Shown piece by piece: positions 36,051 through 45,038 of a stretch of DNA of 63,289 nt. Within the stretch, counting starts at the first letter, position 1. Every line of letters begins with the position of its first letter. Source of the DNA: Methanolinea sp. (lineage in GTDB: Archaea; Halobacteriota; Methanomicrobia; Methanomicrobiales; Methanospirillaceae); assembly GCA_030055515.1 (NCBI GenBank), contig JASFYI010000002.1, positions 1-63,289 on the forward strand, given 5' to 3'. The notes under the pieces were generated by a model. That model made no database searches, was not told the DNA's origin, and worked only from the letters and a program-made list of their open reading frames with translations. A program made the translations under genes and the position numbers.

Positions 36051-36457
36051 TATGCGTGAAGGCGGGCGTGTCCACCGGTGCCGCGGAACACCGTGGACGG
36101 CCATAGGGAGCACTTTCTCCTCGTCCCCAGCCTCCGAACGCCCGCCCGGTCTTTCGCGATCGTTCTCCTCCTGCCTGCATCGATCACCGGACGCATGGGC
36201 GCGAGGAGCGCGCCGTGTGGGCCGTGTGGAAAAACCACGCGCGGATTCTTCGGGATCCTTCGCCCGCGAACGGGGAAGGGGGAGCAGATCACCGTGGGAA
36301 AACCCCGGCCCCCTTCAAGGCAGCACCATCGGCGCGAAGGAGAGATGGTGGGGGGATCTCTCCTCCCCTCTTTCCAGAGACATTTGGTGACGGCTGAAGG
36401 AGGAACCGGAAATCTCGGGAATGGAAGGCACGAGGTGACCGGGGCAAATGCGGTTTC
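36051..36457. other. Intergenic region downstream of the unknown protein and aIF-1A
   Basis: About 400 nt, GC-rich, between two convergent genes. Several short GC hairpins can be drawn (for example around 36087-36110, GGTGCCGCGGAACACC), but no RNase P, SRP or other known RNA motif was found and no frame has a recognisable product. Confidence 0.4.
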
Positions 36458-36787
36458 CTACAGGTACCCGTTCCGCCGCAGCCACTCGACCTGGGGGCCC
36501 GTGTAGCGGTAGATGATATCGCACTTGTCGTCCTGGAAACTCCACGGGACGACGATCAGGATGTCCCCCTCGCGGATCCATATCTTCTTCTTGATCTTGC
36601 CCTTGATGCGCCCGAGCCTCGTCACGCCGTCGTAGCACCTGACGCGGATGTGGTTTGCGCCCATCATCAGCTCGGCCTGCGCGAACATCTCCCTGTTCCT
36701 CTTCTGGGGGAGCCTGACGCGGATTATCTCGCCGGCCTCGTTCTTCTCCTCGTCGGGCCCCTCCTCTTCTCCCCTCCTCGGGTTCAG
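36458..36787 (-). CDS. eif1A: Translation initiation factor aIF-1A, apparent CTG start
   Basis: The family core is plain: [60 protein letters not shown] and [16 protein letters not shown]. This S1-type OB-fold factor binds the A site of the small subunit in initiation. The usual N-terminus would begin LNPRRGEEE, and the codon there is CTG (36787), with AGGAG eight bases upstream. In-frame GTG 36901 and TTG 36850 would add 38 or 21 residues unlike the family, and a TATA box at 36859-36870 lies downstream of the GTG. CTG 36787 gives 109 residues, the normal length. Confidence 0.9.
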   Translation of the reverse strand: MNPRRGEEEGPDEEKNEAGEIIRVRLPQKRNREMFAQAELMMGANHIRVRCYDGVTRLGRIKGKIKKKIWIREGDILIVVPWSFQDDKCDIIYRYTGPQVEWLRRNGYL

Positions 36788-36858
36788 CCAATCAACTCCT
36801 CGGTGGTTCCGGACAGGAGATCCTCTCCTGCAGTGAAAAGTACATTTCAAGGTCAGGA

Positions 36859-36870
36859 GATATAGAATTT
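36859..36870 (-). promoter_or_regulatory. TATA box of the aIF-1A gene
   Basis: The minus strand reads AAATTCTATATC. Transcription about 26 nt downstream would start near 36837, leaving a leader of about 50 nt that contains the AGGAG before CTG 36787. It argues against the upstream GTG 36901 as start. Confidence 0.45.
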
Positions 36871-37073
36871 TCCCGATTGCCTCCCGGGAGGCTTTTTTCA
36901 CGCGGGGAGTCAGTGGGCGTTCCCGCTCTCCCGTACCACCGCGGACCGGCCGGGCAATTTGTTTTGGTTATAGCGAACAATTCTCGCGGGACACGGGGAT
37001 CCCCCGCGCAGGGTCCCGGGGACGAGTGATCGCCCCGCGTCTGATGGTGGAGAAAGAAACTTCCATCCCATAT

Positions 37074-37086
37074 TATATATATTTAT
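37074..37086 (+). promoter_or_regulatory. TATA box giving a leaderless start for the HEAT protein
   Basis: The AT tract TATATATATTTAT is centred about 26 nt before ATG 37105. The predicted transcript start coincides with the start codon, so the mRNA is probably leaderless. Confidence 0.55.
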
Positions 37087-37104
37087 CAGAGAGAGTGTAC
37101 ATGC

Positions 37105-37527
37105 ATGACAAGGAGCGGCGGCGCACGGGACGTTGCAGAGATCATCCATGGCCTCCACAGCCCCGACTGGAACGGGAGGCAGTCCGCGGTGAAGAGGATT
37201 GCCGGGATCAAGGACCCGGCGATCCTCGCTGAGCTCGTCCGTGAACTGCGGAAGGAGAAGTGGTACATCCGCGAGGCGGCCGCGGCGGGGATAAGGGCAC
37301 TCGACTGCCCCTCGCTCCTCCCGCAACTCATCTCGTGCCTCGAAGAGGGGGACGAGATCATCCGCAGCGCCGCGGCCCACGCCCTCGGGAACTTCTGCAT
37401 CCCCGAGTCCGCGTGCGCCCTCGAGAGGGTCCTTGCCGACCCTGACTGCAGGGTCAGGAAGTGCGCCCGGAACTCCCTCGACCGGATCCGATCCGCACGG
37501 GGGGAGGAATCGCAGGTCGCTCCCTGA
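37105..37527 (+). CDS. Small HEAT-repeat protein
   Basis: 140 residues with about four HEAT/PBS-lyase-type repeats: DWNGRQSAVKRIAGIKDPAI, KWYIREAAAAGIRALDCPSL, DEIIRSAAAHALGNFCIPES and DCRVRKCARNSLDRI. Such proteins are scaffolds; some relatives act as phycobilin lyases, but nothing here suggests that. It is one of four HEAT proteins in the window. Confidence 0.85.
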   Translation: MTRSGGARDVAEIIHGLHSPDWNGRQSAVKRIAGIKDPAILAELVRELRKEKWYIREAAAAGIRALDCPSLLPQLISCLEEGDEIIRSAAAHALGNFCIPESACALERVLADPDCRVRKCARNSLDRIRSARGEESQVAP

Positions 37528-37801
37528 CAAGGAGAGGGGAGACGGGCAGGAGCCGTTCCGGAAAACCATACCCCGGGTCTGCCAGCGGCGTGTACACCCC
37601 CCGCAGGGGAACCTGCCCATTCCTCTGGGCAGGCCTCCGGTGGAATACCCTTTCGCCCGCGGAGTGGCCCACGTGGGTCACTCCGTCGCCTCTAGCAAAC
37701 ACCCGCATCCCCCGTGACCACCGGGTGAACCCTCACATGGTGGCCCTTCCTTCCGGGATCCCTCCATATTTATCTCCCTTGGCGACCACAGCGGGAACAA
37801 A

Positions 37802-38482
37802 ATGGGAGATCTCATCGAAGACCCCCTCCTGCGGGACAGGACGTTCGTCTTCTCCGGCCGGCACGACGCGGGGGAGAGGCTCGGGAAACTCCTCGCGTCA
37901 CTCCCCGCCATCCGGGACCCCGTTGTCCTCGCCGTGCCCGCCGGGGGAGTGCCGGTGGGCAGGATGATCGCGGGCGCACTCTCCGCGCCCCTCGCGCTCG
38001 CCGTCGCGAGGAAGGTCCGCATCCCCGGGACGACCGAGTCGGGGTTCGGGGCCGTGACGTGGGACGGGAGCGTCCTCATCAACGAGCGGCTCCGCGAGGC
38101 CCTCGGTCTCTCCGAGAGGGAGGTCGAGAGGGCCGTGCGGGAGACGCGGAAGAACGTCCGCCGGAGGATGGAGACCTTCGCGAGGTGGCGGGAGTTTCCT
38201 CCCCTCGGCGGGAAGACCGCGATCCTCACCGACGACGGGCTCGCCTCGGGATTCACGATGCTCGCCGCTGCCCGGAGCCTGAGGAGACTAGGGCCCGCGA
38301 GGGTCGTCGTCGCGGTGCCCACGGCGTCGCTCGCTGCCGCCGAGCTCCTCCGACGCGAGGTCGACCTCGTGGTCTGCTTAAACGTCAGGACCGGCAGGAT
38401 CTTCGCGGTCGCAGACGCCTACCGCGAGTGGCACGACCTCACGGATGACGAGGTCATCGCGGAACTCGCGGCCGTGTCCTGA
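37802..38482 (+). CDS. Phosphoribosyltransferase family protein
   Basis: 226 residues of the PRTase fold. The PRPP-binding loop is TAILTDDGLASGFTMLAA, and the N-terminal PPi loop is LAVPAGGVPVGRMIAGAL. The layout resembles archaeal and mycobacterial predicted phosphoribosyltransferases of unknown substrate (DHAGERL region near the start, CLNVRTGRIFAVADAYREWH near the end). It is not clearly hypoxanthine, adenine, uracil or orotate PRTase. Confidence 0.82.
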   Translation: MGDLIEDPLLRDRTFVFSGRHDAGERLGKLLASLPAIRDPVVLAVPAGGVPVGRMIAGALSAPLALAVARKVRIPGTTESGFGAVTWDGSVLINERLREALGLSEREVERAVRETRKNVRRRMETFARWREFPPLGGKTAILTDDGLASGFTMLAAARSLRRLGPARVVVAVPTASLAAAELLRREVDLVVCLNVRTGRIFAVADAYREWHDLTDDEVIAELAAVS

Positions 38483-38634
38483 CGGGCGGCAACGCCGGCG
38501 GGTGTGGAGGTACCCGGCCGGACTCAAGGCAGGCGGCCCTCCCGGCATCTCCTGCCGTGGACGCGGGGAGGGCAAGGGCACGCGGCCCGGCAGCGGGATC
38601 ACCTATATGAGGCAAGCGGAAAGATGTGGACACC

Positions 38635-39057
38635 ATGCAAGGAATCGCGGTCTTCGTCGACTCGAGGGGAGGGAACACGCGGAAGGTGGCGGACGCCATC
38701 GCCGCGGAACTCGGGGTCTCCGCCGGGGAGTTCCCCGGGACTGTCCCAGAGGACGCCCGGGTCATCTTCCTCGGGAGCGGCGTGTACGGGGGCAAGCCCG
38801 GCGAAAACATGCAGAGGTTCGTTGCGTCCGGGCAGTTCGAGGGGAAGAAGGTCGCCCTGTTCGCGACGTCGGCGGCGGCGAAGGGTGCGGAGACGATGCT
38901 CTCGAACGTCGCGGGAGAACTCGCCCGGAAGGGCGCGACGGTGCTGGGGTCATTCCACTGCAGGGGGAAGTTCCTCCTCGTGAACCGGGGCCACCCGGAC
39001 GGCGCGGACCTCGACCGCGCGAGGAGTTTTGCCCGCGAGATGATCTCGAGGGCGTGA
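38635..39057 (+). CDS. Flavodoxin-family protein
   Basis: 140 residues. The FMN phosphate loop is VFVDSRGGNTRKVADAIAAE, followed by the flavodoxin beta-alpha pattern VIFLGSGVYGGKPGENMQRF and VALFATSAAAKGAETML. It is a single-domain electron carrier. ATG 38635 is preferred; GTG 38626 is also in frame. A TATATGA element lies about 30 nt upstream. Possible partners include the Rieske protein nearby, but no operon link exists. Confidence 0.83.
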   Translation: MQGIAVFVDSRGGNTRKVADAIAAELGVSAGEFPGTVPEDARVIFLGSGVYGGKPGENMQRFVASGQFEGKKVALFATSAAAKGAETMLSNVAGELARKGATVLGSFHCRGKFLLVNRGHPDGADLDRARSFAREMISRA

Positions 39058-39094
39058 ACCGAGCGCCGTGCCGGGGGTACCGCGGGCCCCCCCT

Positions 39095-41365
39095 TCATGC
39101 CGGGGCCGGAGCCTCGCCGCGCTGCCCCTCTGCCCCGCGACCCCCCGCCCCGTACATCAGGGCGATGATGGCGGGCATGATCAGGATCGCGCCGATGAGC
39201 GAGAACCCGACCGTGATCACGGTCGTGATCCCGAAGTTCGAGACGATGTTGAACTCCGAGAGGATGAGGGCCGAGAACCCAAAGACCGTGGTGAGGCCGG
39301 AGACCGTGATCGCCGTCCCTATCCTCTGCACGCTCGTCCGTATCGCGGAATAGAGGTCGAGTCCCCGCCCCATCTCCTCCTCGACCCTCTCCATGATGAG
39401 GATCGTGTACTCGGATGCGACCCCTATGGTCATCGACCCGAGGACCGCCGTGAGGGGCGTGTAGTCGAGGCCCAGCCAGTACATGATCGCGCCGTTCCAG
39501 CCCACTATCGCGACGATCGGGAGGAGGGGGGAGACCGCGCGCAGACGCCTGTACGCGGCGAGGAGGAAGGCGAGGATGAACGCGAACCCTAGCAGCGTCA
39601 TCGTGGTCTTCGAGTTCTTGATGTCGTCGATGAGCGCCGAGAACATCTCGATCGTGCCCGTGACCCTCGCGCTCGCGCCTGCCGGGGGCGTGTACCACAG
39701 GAGGTCATTCCTGATGAGCGCGATCTGGGACCGGGCCTGCGAGATCTCGAGGTCGACCGTCGAGAACTCCATCACCGCCTCGATGTTGCCGCTCAAGTAC
39801 CTCTTCCGCGCCTCCTCCGGGATCCGCGCGAGCACCTGCCTTATCTCCTCCTCTGTCGAGGGGAGGATGCCGTTGTTGTACCGCGCGAGGAGGGTTGCGA
39901 TGCTCGTGACACCCGTGATCTTGTCGTTGCGCGTCCGCTCGTACTCGCCGAAGTCGTAGATCCACCGCACCGTTTCCGGGTCAAGGACGTTGCTCGACGA
40001 GACCATGACCGGGATCGTCGTCGTGGAGCCCATCGTCCTCGTCACCTTGTTCATGTACTGGAGGGCGGGCATCTCGGAGGGGACGAACGTCTTCTCGTCC
40101 GCGCTGATGGGGACCTCGTTGTCGAGGCTAAACCCCACGATCGCGAAGAGGAAGACGAATATCAGGACCGGGACGGGGTTCCTCGCGATGCGGCAGGCGA
40201 CGTTCCCGAGGAACGCGTCGTACCTCTCGATGAGGGAATGCTGCGGGCGGTCCCTTTCGGCCGCGTCATCATCTTCCCTCTTCGCCTTCGGCCGGTACCC
40301 GACCAGCATCGCGAAGACCGGGACGAGGACGAGCGCGGCGAGGTAGCAGGAGACCACCCCTATCGTGCACGTGATCCCGAAGTCACCCACCATGGGGATG
40401 GGCCCAAAGACCATCGCGATGAATCCCATCGAGGTCGCGAGCATCGCGATCAGGACGGCGGGGCCCGTCTTCGTCACGGTCGTCCTGACGGCCTCGGGGA
40501 GCGGGACCTTCCTCGACTCCTCGTCGAGGCGCGAGTGGATCTGGATCGCGTAGTCGATCCCGATCCCGATGAGGACCGGGAATGCCCCGATCACCACCAT
40601 GCTGATGGGGATGCCGGCAAGCCCCATCACCCCGAAGGTCAGGACCAGTCCCACGCCCACGATCCCGACCGGGAGGAGGGTGTAGCGGACGTGGTGAAAG
40701 AGCGTCATCACCGCGACGACCATCAGGACCATCGCCGCGAGGATGAGGACCCTCATCGAGGATCCCATCTCCTGCATCATCTCCTGGGAGAACGCGGGGC
40801 TCCCGGAGAGGGTCACCTTCACGCCGGGCGGCGGGTGAGAGAGTGCGACGATGTTCCGGATGGTGCCGAGGACCTCCTGCTGGCGGTCGCTCGTGAGGGC
40901 AGGCTGGAGGGTGACCACGCTTATCGTCATCATCCGGGAGGGCATGTAGCGCGCGACGACCTCGGGGGGGGCCTGCGCAATGATCCTGTTCACCTCGGCC
41001 ACGGAACGCGGGAGCTCGCCCCCGTTGCCCTGGGAAAGGAGGTCGACGACGCCCGAGACCCCCGCGACGTACATCTCGTCCGCGATGTCGTCCTGGAGCC
41101 TCTTTATGTAGTGGAGGGTCTCGAGGTCGGTGATGTCGTCGGACTCGAAGATGACCATGATCGCGTCCGACTGGTACGTGTTCGTGTAGTGGGTGAGTGC
41201 GGCCCCGCGGGGTGTCGCCTTCTCGATGTAGGTCTCCTTCCCGGTCTTCATCGTGACCATGGTGAGCCCTGCCATCGCGACGAGGATGAGGCCGACCGCA
41301 ACCGCCCCGACGACCCGGGGGTGCGCGACGATCCGGTCGGCGAGCCACTCGTAGACGCTGGCCAT
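39095..41365 (-). CDS. RND/MMPL-type transporter (HAE3-like hydrophobe exporter family)
   Basis: 756 residues with the two-fold RND plan: TM1 (VVGAVAVGLILVAMAGLTMV), a large exterior loop, a five-helix cluster with the motif GIGIDYAIQIHSRL, a second TM7 (VPVLIFVFLFAIVGFSL), another exterior loop and a second cluster with GVASEYTILIMERV. The tandem symmetry matches the archaeal hydrophobe/amphiphile efflux-3 family, related to HpnN and SSD proteins. It probably moves lipids or hydrophobic compounds across the membrane using the proton or sodium gradient. ATG 41365 is preceded by a near-perfect GGTGATC ribosome site. Confidence 0.88.
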   Translation of the reverse strand: MASVYEWLADRIVAHPRVVGAVAVGLILVAMAGLTMVTMKTGKETYIEKATPRGAALTHYTNTYQSDAIMVIFESDDITDLETLHYIKRLQDDIADEMYVAGVSGVVDLLSQGNGGELPRSVAEVNRIIAQAPPEVVARYMPSRMMTISVVTLQPALTSDRQQEVLGTIRNIVALSHPPPGVKVTLSGSPAFSQEMMQEMGSSMRVLILAAMVLMVVAVMTLFHHVRYTLLPVGIVGVGLVLTFGVMGLAGIPISMVVIGAFPVLIGIGIDYAIQIHSRLDEESRKVPLPEAVRTTVTKTGPAVLIAMLATSMGFIAMVFGPIPMVGDFGITCTIGVVSCYLAALVLVPVFAMLVGYRPKAKREDDDAAERDRPQHSLIERYDAFLGNVACRIARNPVPVLIFVFLFAIVGFSLDNEVPISADEKTFVPSEMPALQYMNKVTRTMGSTTTIPVMVSSSNVLDPETVRWIYDFGEYERTRNDKITGVTSIATLLARYNNGILPSTEEEIRQVLARIPEEARKRYLSGNIEAVMEFSTVDLEISQARSQIALIRNDLLWYTPPAGASARVTGTIEMFSALIDDIKNSKTTMTLLGFAFILAFLLAAYRRLRAVSPLLPIVAIVGWNGAIMYWLGLDYTPLTAVLGSMTIGVASEYTILIMERVEEEMGRGLDLYSAIRTSVQRIGTAITVSGLTTVFGFSALILSEFNIVSNFGITTVITVGFSLIGAILIMPAIIALMYGAGGRGAEGQRGEAPAPA

Positions 41366-41402
41366 CGGGGATCACCCGCCGGGATGGCCGCGGCGCACGA
41401 TA

Positions 41403-41424
41403 GTTGTCATGTTCACTACAACAT
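41403..41424. promoter_or_regulatory. Overlapping inverted repeats upstream of the RND transporter
   Basis: GTTGT (41403-41407) pairs with ACAAC (41418-41422), and ATGTT (41409-41413) with AACAT (41420-41424). They lie about 40-60 nt upstream of the transporter ATG, where an archaeal operator or TATA-proximal site would be. This could bind a dimeric regulator; the short arms leave chance possible. Confidence 0.25.
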
Positions 41425-41637
41425 AGCTGGGAGGGGGTGAATGATAATGCTATTGACGGGGACCGGCTGCCCGCCCCGCGGCGGAAATGGCCGAAAAAAA
41501 TTTTTCCCGGGAAACGGAGACCGCAGCGAGGGAAAACTGGGGCACTCCAGGGAGACCGCGGATGGCCGCGGGATCCCGCCCGCACGCGGGGACCGGGAGA
41601 CGCGATCCCGGGAAAAACGGCGTTCCCGGTGGGGGGT

Positions 41638-41997
41638 TCAGGACGAGGGGACGAGCACGAGGACCCTCTCCCCCTCGACCCTGACGGGGTACGTCGCGAG
41701 CGGGCGCGGGGGGATTTGCCGCGAGGCATACCGAAGGATGGTCCCGGAGAGGTCCGTCCATCGGACGACGTGCCCGTCCCTTATGTCGAACTGCGAGTGG
41801 TGCATCGGGCACGTGAGGATGTACCCGTGGAGCGTGCCCATGGAGAGGTCGGCCTGGAGGTGGGGGCAGAGGGCATCCGTCGCGTAGACGCGGCTCCCCC
41901 GTCGGACGAGGAGGATTTCCTTCCCTCCCGCCTGCACCTTCCTGAGCTCTCCCTCCCCGAGATCCTCCAGCCGGCAGACCTCGACGAATTCTGCCAC
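41638..41997 (-). CDS. Rieske [2Fe-2S] protein
   Basis: 119 residues. Cluster ligands are in CPHLQADLS and CPMHHSQFDIRDG, the CxH...CxxH pattern of Rieske centres. There is no TM anchor, so this is a soluble Rieske ferredoxin of the type that serves oxygenases or other redox enzymes. The start is GTG 41997. It lies downstream of the RuBisCO gene on the same strand, 165 nt away; a functional link is not established. Confidence 0.9.
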   Translation of the reverse strand: MAEFVEVCRLEDLGEGELRKVQAGGKEILLVRRGSRVYATDALCPHLQADLSMGTLHGYILTCPMHHSQFDIRDGHVVRWTDLSGTILRYASRQIPPRPLATYPVRVEGERVLVLVPSS

Positions 41998-42161
41998 CCC
42001 GCGTCCCCCGTTGTATTTCCTCTCCCGGATGGGTCTCGCGCGAAACGAAAAAATGGTTGTGACCGCGAGCCCGGCGGGGGAGGTCCCGGGAGACTTTCAT
42101 GCGGCCGGGGACCGCAAGTGATCCCCTCCCACGGGGAAAACCGGGATCCCCTGCACGCCGC

Positions 42162-43454
42162 TCACTTCGGCCTGTAGTACCCCCACTTCTCGAGCGCCCG
42201 GGAGAGCTCGGGCGAGGTCTTCGCCTTCTCCTCGAGAGTGACGCCGTCCTTCCAGGCCTCGATCGCCTGCATCGTCGCGACCGCCCCGGCCCGTGTCCCG
42301 TCCGGGTGGCCGTGGATGCCCCCGCTCACGAGCAGCACGAGGTCGGTCCCGTAGATGTCGAGGACGTCGGGCACGAGCCCGGGGTGGAGGCCGCCCGAGG
42401 AGACCGGGAACGCGCTCTTGATCCGCCCCCAGTCCTGCTCGAGAAGGAATCCGGGCACGGCTTCCACGTGCTTCTCCCGCAGCACGCCGGCGAGAAGGGC
42501 GGCCTCCTTCTTCGTGCCGGCGAGCTTCCCGACGGCCGTCCCCGTGTGGATTTGCGAGACCCCGATCAGCCGCATCAGCTTCGCGAGGAACTGCATGCTG
42601 ATCCCGTGCTTCCTGTTCCGCGTGAATGCCGCGTGCATGGCGCGGTGCGCGTGGATGGCGAGGCCGAGGTCGGAGCAGTAGTCCCGCATCGTCGCGACCG
42701 CCGCGGTCCCCGCGACGACGACGTCGATCATCGCGTACGTCCAGCCTGTGTCGGCGAGGAGGTCTGCGCGCCTCTTCATGGTCTCCGTGTCGGCCGTGAT
42801 GTTGAGGAGCGCGGACTTCGTCTCGCCGGTCTCCTGCTCGGCGCGGTCCCGCATCCTCGTCATCTCCAGCACGCGTTCCTCGAACCTATTGAAGGCGGGC
42901 GACGTGAGGTTCTCGTCGTCCTTCGTGAAGTCAAATCCCCCCGTCCACGTCTCGTAGGCGACCTCCGCGTGCTCCCGCGCGGAGAAACCTATCTTCGGCT
43001 TCGGGACGGCCCCCGTGAGGGGCCGCCCGTGCACGCCGAGCATCTTCCGGATGCCCTCCATCCCGAAGTGGGGTCCGCGGAAGTGCCGGATGTAGCCCGC
43101 GGGGAGGGCCACGTCGACGAGCCTCAAGTTCCTTATTGCCTTCATCCCGAAGATATTCCCCGCGATCCCGCTCAGCAGCTGCACCGCGTTGCCCTCCTCC
43201 CAGAGCGCGAGGGGGTAGGAGATGTACGCGTAATTCCCCTCGATGCGGAAGACCGTGGCCTTGAGGTCCTCCATCCGCGGGGGGACCGTGTGGAGGGTCG
43301 TCCACGTGCCCGTGGAACTCTCGGAAGCGATCCTCCCCGCGGCCTCCTCCCTGCTGATCCCCGCGGCGGGCTCGAACGAGAAGAGTGCGACGAGCTCGTC
43401 CCTCCCCGGCTCGTAGCCCGTGTCCACGAATTCCATGTACCAGTCGATGGCCAT
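42162..43454 (-). CDS. rbcL: Form III ribulose-1,5-bisphosphate carboxylase/oxygenase
   Basis: 430 residues. The carbamylated lysine motif is GGFDFTKDDEN (Lys178). Other active-site segments are GAVPKPKIGFS (about 149-157), HAHRAMHAAFTR (about 268-279), SQIHTGTAVGKL with loop-6 Lys310, and SGGIHGHPDGTRAGA. Sequence features fit archaeal form III. In archaea these act in AMP/nucleoside salvage (with AMP phosphorylase and R15P isomerase) or, in some Methanomicrobiales, in a reductive hexulose-phosphate route; neither partner is in the window. GGGAGAG before ATG 43454 and a TATA box at 43487-43497 give it its own promoter. Confidence 0.95.
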   Translation of the reverse strand: MAIDWYMEFVDTGYEPGRDELVALFSFEPAAGISREEAAGRIASESSTGTWTTLHTVPPRMEDLKATVFRIEGNYAYISYPLALWEEGNAVQLLSGIAGNIFGMKAIRNLRLVDVALPAGYIRHFRGPHFGMEGIRKMLGVHGRPLTGAVPKPKIGFSAREHAEVAYETWTGGFDFTKDDENLTSPAFNRFEERVLEMTRMRDRAEQETGETKSALLNITADTETMKRRADLLADTGWTYAMIDVVVAGTAAVATMRDYCSDLGLAIHAHRAMHAAFTRNRKHGISMQFLAKLMRLIGVSQIHTGTAVGKLAGTKKEAALLAGVLREKHVEAVPGFLLEQDWGRIKSAFPVSSGGLHPGLVPDVLDIYGTDLVLLVSGGIHGHPDGTRAGAVATMQAIEAWKDGVTLEEKAKTSPELSRALEKWGYYRPK

Positions 43455-43486
43455 ATCTCTCCCGGCCTAGAAGTGTGAGGGGGAAT

Positions 43487-43497
43487 GATTTAAAGGT
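43487..43497 (-). promoter_or_regulatory. TATA box of the RuBisCO gene
   Basis: The minus strand reads CCTTTAAATCA, centred about 37 nt before ATG 43454. The leader would be about 11 nt and contain GGGAGAG, a normal ribosome-binding site. Confidence 0.5.
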
Positions 43498-43521
43498 GGT
43501 TGCGGGAGGGGGTGGACCCGG

Positions 43522-44772
43522 TCACCGTCGCCTGCGCCTGACGCGGACCGACTCGGCGTGCGCGGAGAGCCCCTCCGCGTCCGCGATCGCCTCGATGACG
43601 TCCCCGATCGCCTCGAGGCCCTCCCTGTCGATGATCTGGACCGTGGACGTCTTGCAGAAGTGGGCGACGTTCAGCCCCGAGTACATCCTCGCGTACCCCG
43701 CGGTGGGGAGGACGTGGTTCGTGCCGGAGGCGTAGTCTCCGGCGGCGACCGGCGCGTAGGGTCCGACGAAGATGGAGCCCGCGTGGTGCACGGCGGAGAG
43801 GACCGCGAGCGGGTCGGCGACCTGTATCGAGAGGTGCTCGGGGGCGACCCTGTCCATCATGCAGCACGCCTCGGAAAGGTCCGCGGCGACCGCGTACCCT
43901 GAGTGGGAGAGCGCGCTCTCGATGATCTCCCTCCGGGGAGAGCCAGCAGTAAACCGCTCGATCTCGCGCCCCACCTTCTCGGGGAGCGCGGGGTCGGTCG
44001 TTACGAGGACGCAGGCCGCGTCCGGGTCGTGCTCCGCCTGCGCGAGGATGTCGATCGCGATGAACTCGGGGTCCGCCGTGCCGTCCGCGATGATCCCGAT
44101 CTCGCTGGGGCCCGCGGGGAAATCGATCTCGGCGTGCTCCCGGAGGAGCATCTTCGCGGCCGTCACGTACACGTTCCCGGGCCCGACGATCTTCTGGACA
44201 GGGCGGATGGTCTCGGTCCCGAGCGCCATCGCGGCGACTGCCTGCGCACCGCCTATCCGGTAGATCTCGTCCACGCCCGCGATGTCGAGGGCGACGAGCG
44301 TGAGGGGGAGGATGGGGGGCGGGCTGCAGGCGCACATCTCCCCCACCCCCGCGACCCTCGCGGGCACCGCGTTCATGAGGGCGGTCGAGGGGTACGCGGC
44401 CCTCCGGCCGGGGACGTACAGCCCGACCCGCTCGAGGGGGGTCGTCTTCACGCCGAGGATGATCCCCGGCTCGATCTCCTCGAGCCAGAGCGCCTTCTCC
44501 TTCTGGAGCTCGTGGAACCGCGCGATCCGTGCCTCCGCCTCTATCAGGCTCTCGATCAGCCGGTCTTCGACCTGCTCGTAGGCAGCGTCGACCTCCTCCG
44601 GCATGACCCTCACGGAGGTGCACTCGGGCTCGTGTTTCTGTGCCATCCGCAGGAGGGCTGCATCCCCGCCCTCGCGGACCTCCCTGATGATCCGCAGGGC
44701 CGATTCCTTCGCCTCGTCGAGGCTCGACCGCCGCTCGCTCACCCACTTGTCCACGTCGAGGGGTCCAAACAT
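43522..44772 (-). CDS. hisD: Histidinol dehydrogenase
   Basis: 416 residues. Segments typical of HisD are PLERVGLYVPGRRAAYPSTA, GVDEIYRIGGAQAVAAMALG, KIVGPGNVYVTAAK, DFPAGPSEIGIIADG, APEHLSIQV and GDYASGTNHVLPTAGYARMY. It is the last enzyme of histidine synthesis, oxidising histidinol to histidine with two NAD and a bound zinc. It stands apart from hisG, so the pathway genes are scattered. The RuBisCO gene downstream has its own promoter. Confidence 0.96.
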   Translation of the reverse strand: MFGPLDVDKWVSERRSSLDEAKESALRIIREVREGGDAALLRMAQKHEPECTSVRVMPEEVDAAYEQVEDRLIESLIEAEARIARFHELQKEKALWLEEIEPGIILGVKTTPLERVGLYVPGRRAAYPSTALMNAVPARVAGVGEMCACSPPPILPLTLVALDIAGVDEIYRIGGAQAVAAMALGTETIRPVQKIVGPGNVYVTAAKMLLREHAEIDFPAGPSEIGIIADGTADPEFIAIDILAQAEHDPDAACVLVTTDPALPEKVGREIERFTAGSPRREIIESALSHSGYAVAADLSEACCMMDRVAPEHLSIQVADPLAVLSAVHHAGSIFVGPYAPVAAGDYASGTNHVLPTAGYARMYSGLNVAHFCKTSTVQIIDREGLEAIGDVIEAIADAEGLSAHAESVRVRRRRR

Positions 44773-44888
44773 GTGGTCACTTGTTTCCCTTCCGGGAGAT
44801 TAAAGGATGGTGTCAGGATGCCGTCCCGGTACCGTGCACCGGGCGCCGCGGCCGGGGAGACGGCGGGAGAAAAGGGATCCGGAGGGGA

Positions 44889-44971
44889 TGCGAGTGGCAG
44901 GATTCGAACCTGCGAACTCCTGCGAGAACCGATCTTGAGTCGGTCACTTTTGGCCTCTCAGTCACACTCGC
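44889..44971 (-). tRNA. tRNA-Leu (anticodon CAA)
   Basis: On the minus strand the gene begins GCGAGTG, which pairs with CACTCGC at the 3' end, followed by discriminator A. The anticodon arm ACCGA-CTCAAGA-TCGGT gives anticodon CAA, which reads UUG. The long variable arm (TCTCGCAGGAG region) is that of leucine tRNAs, and the T arm GCAGGTTCGAATCCTGC is perfect. CCA is not encoded. No intron is seen. Confidence 0.95.
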
Positions 44972-45038
44972 TCCTGTACATGTACAAGGGCAGGGGAACG
45001 GGATAAAACTTCACGAGTTCCCATTCCCCGCCGCTCCC

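Noticed and set aside
34880-36292. 470-codon minus-strand frame opposite the 381-residue unknown protein
   Set aside because: Ser/Arg/Pro-rich with no motif. The plus-strand frame has a normal amino-acid composition and a start 60 nt after the previous gene.
36051-36457. Possible structured RNA in the GC-rich gap beside aIF-1A
   Set aside because: Short hairpins can be drawn, but none of the conserved elements of RNase P RNA, SRP RNA or known riboswitches could be found.
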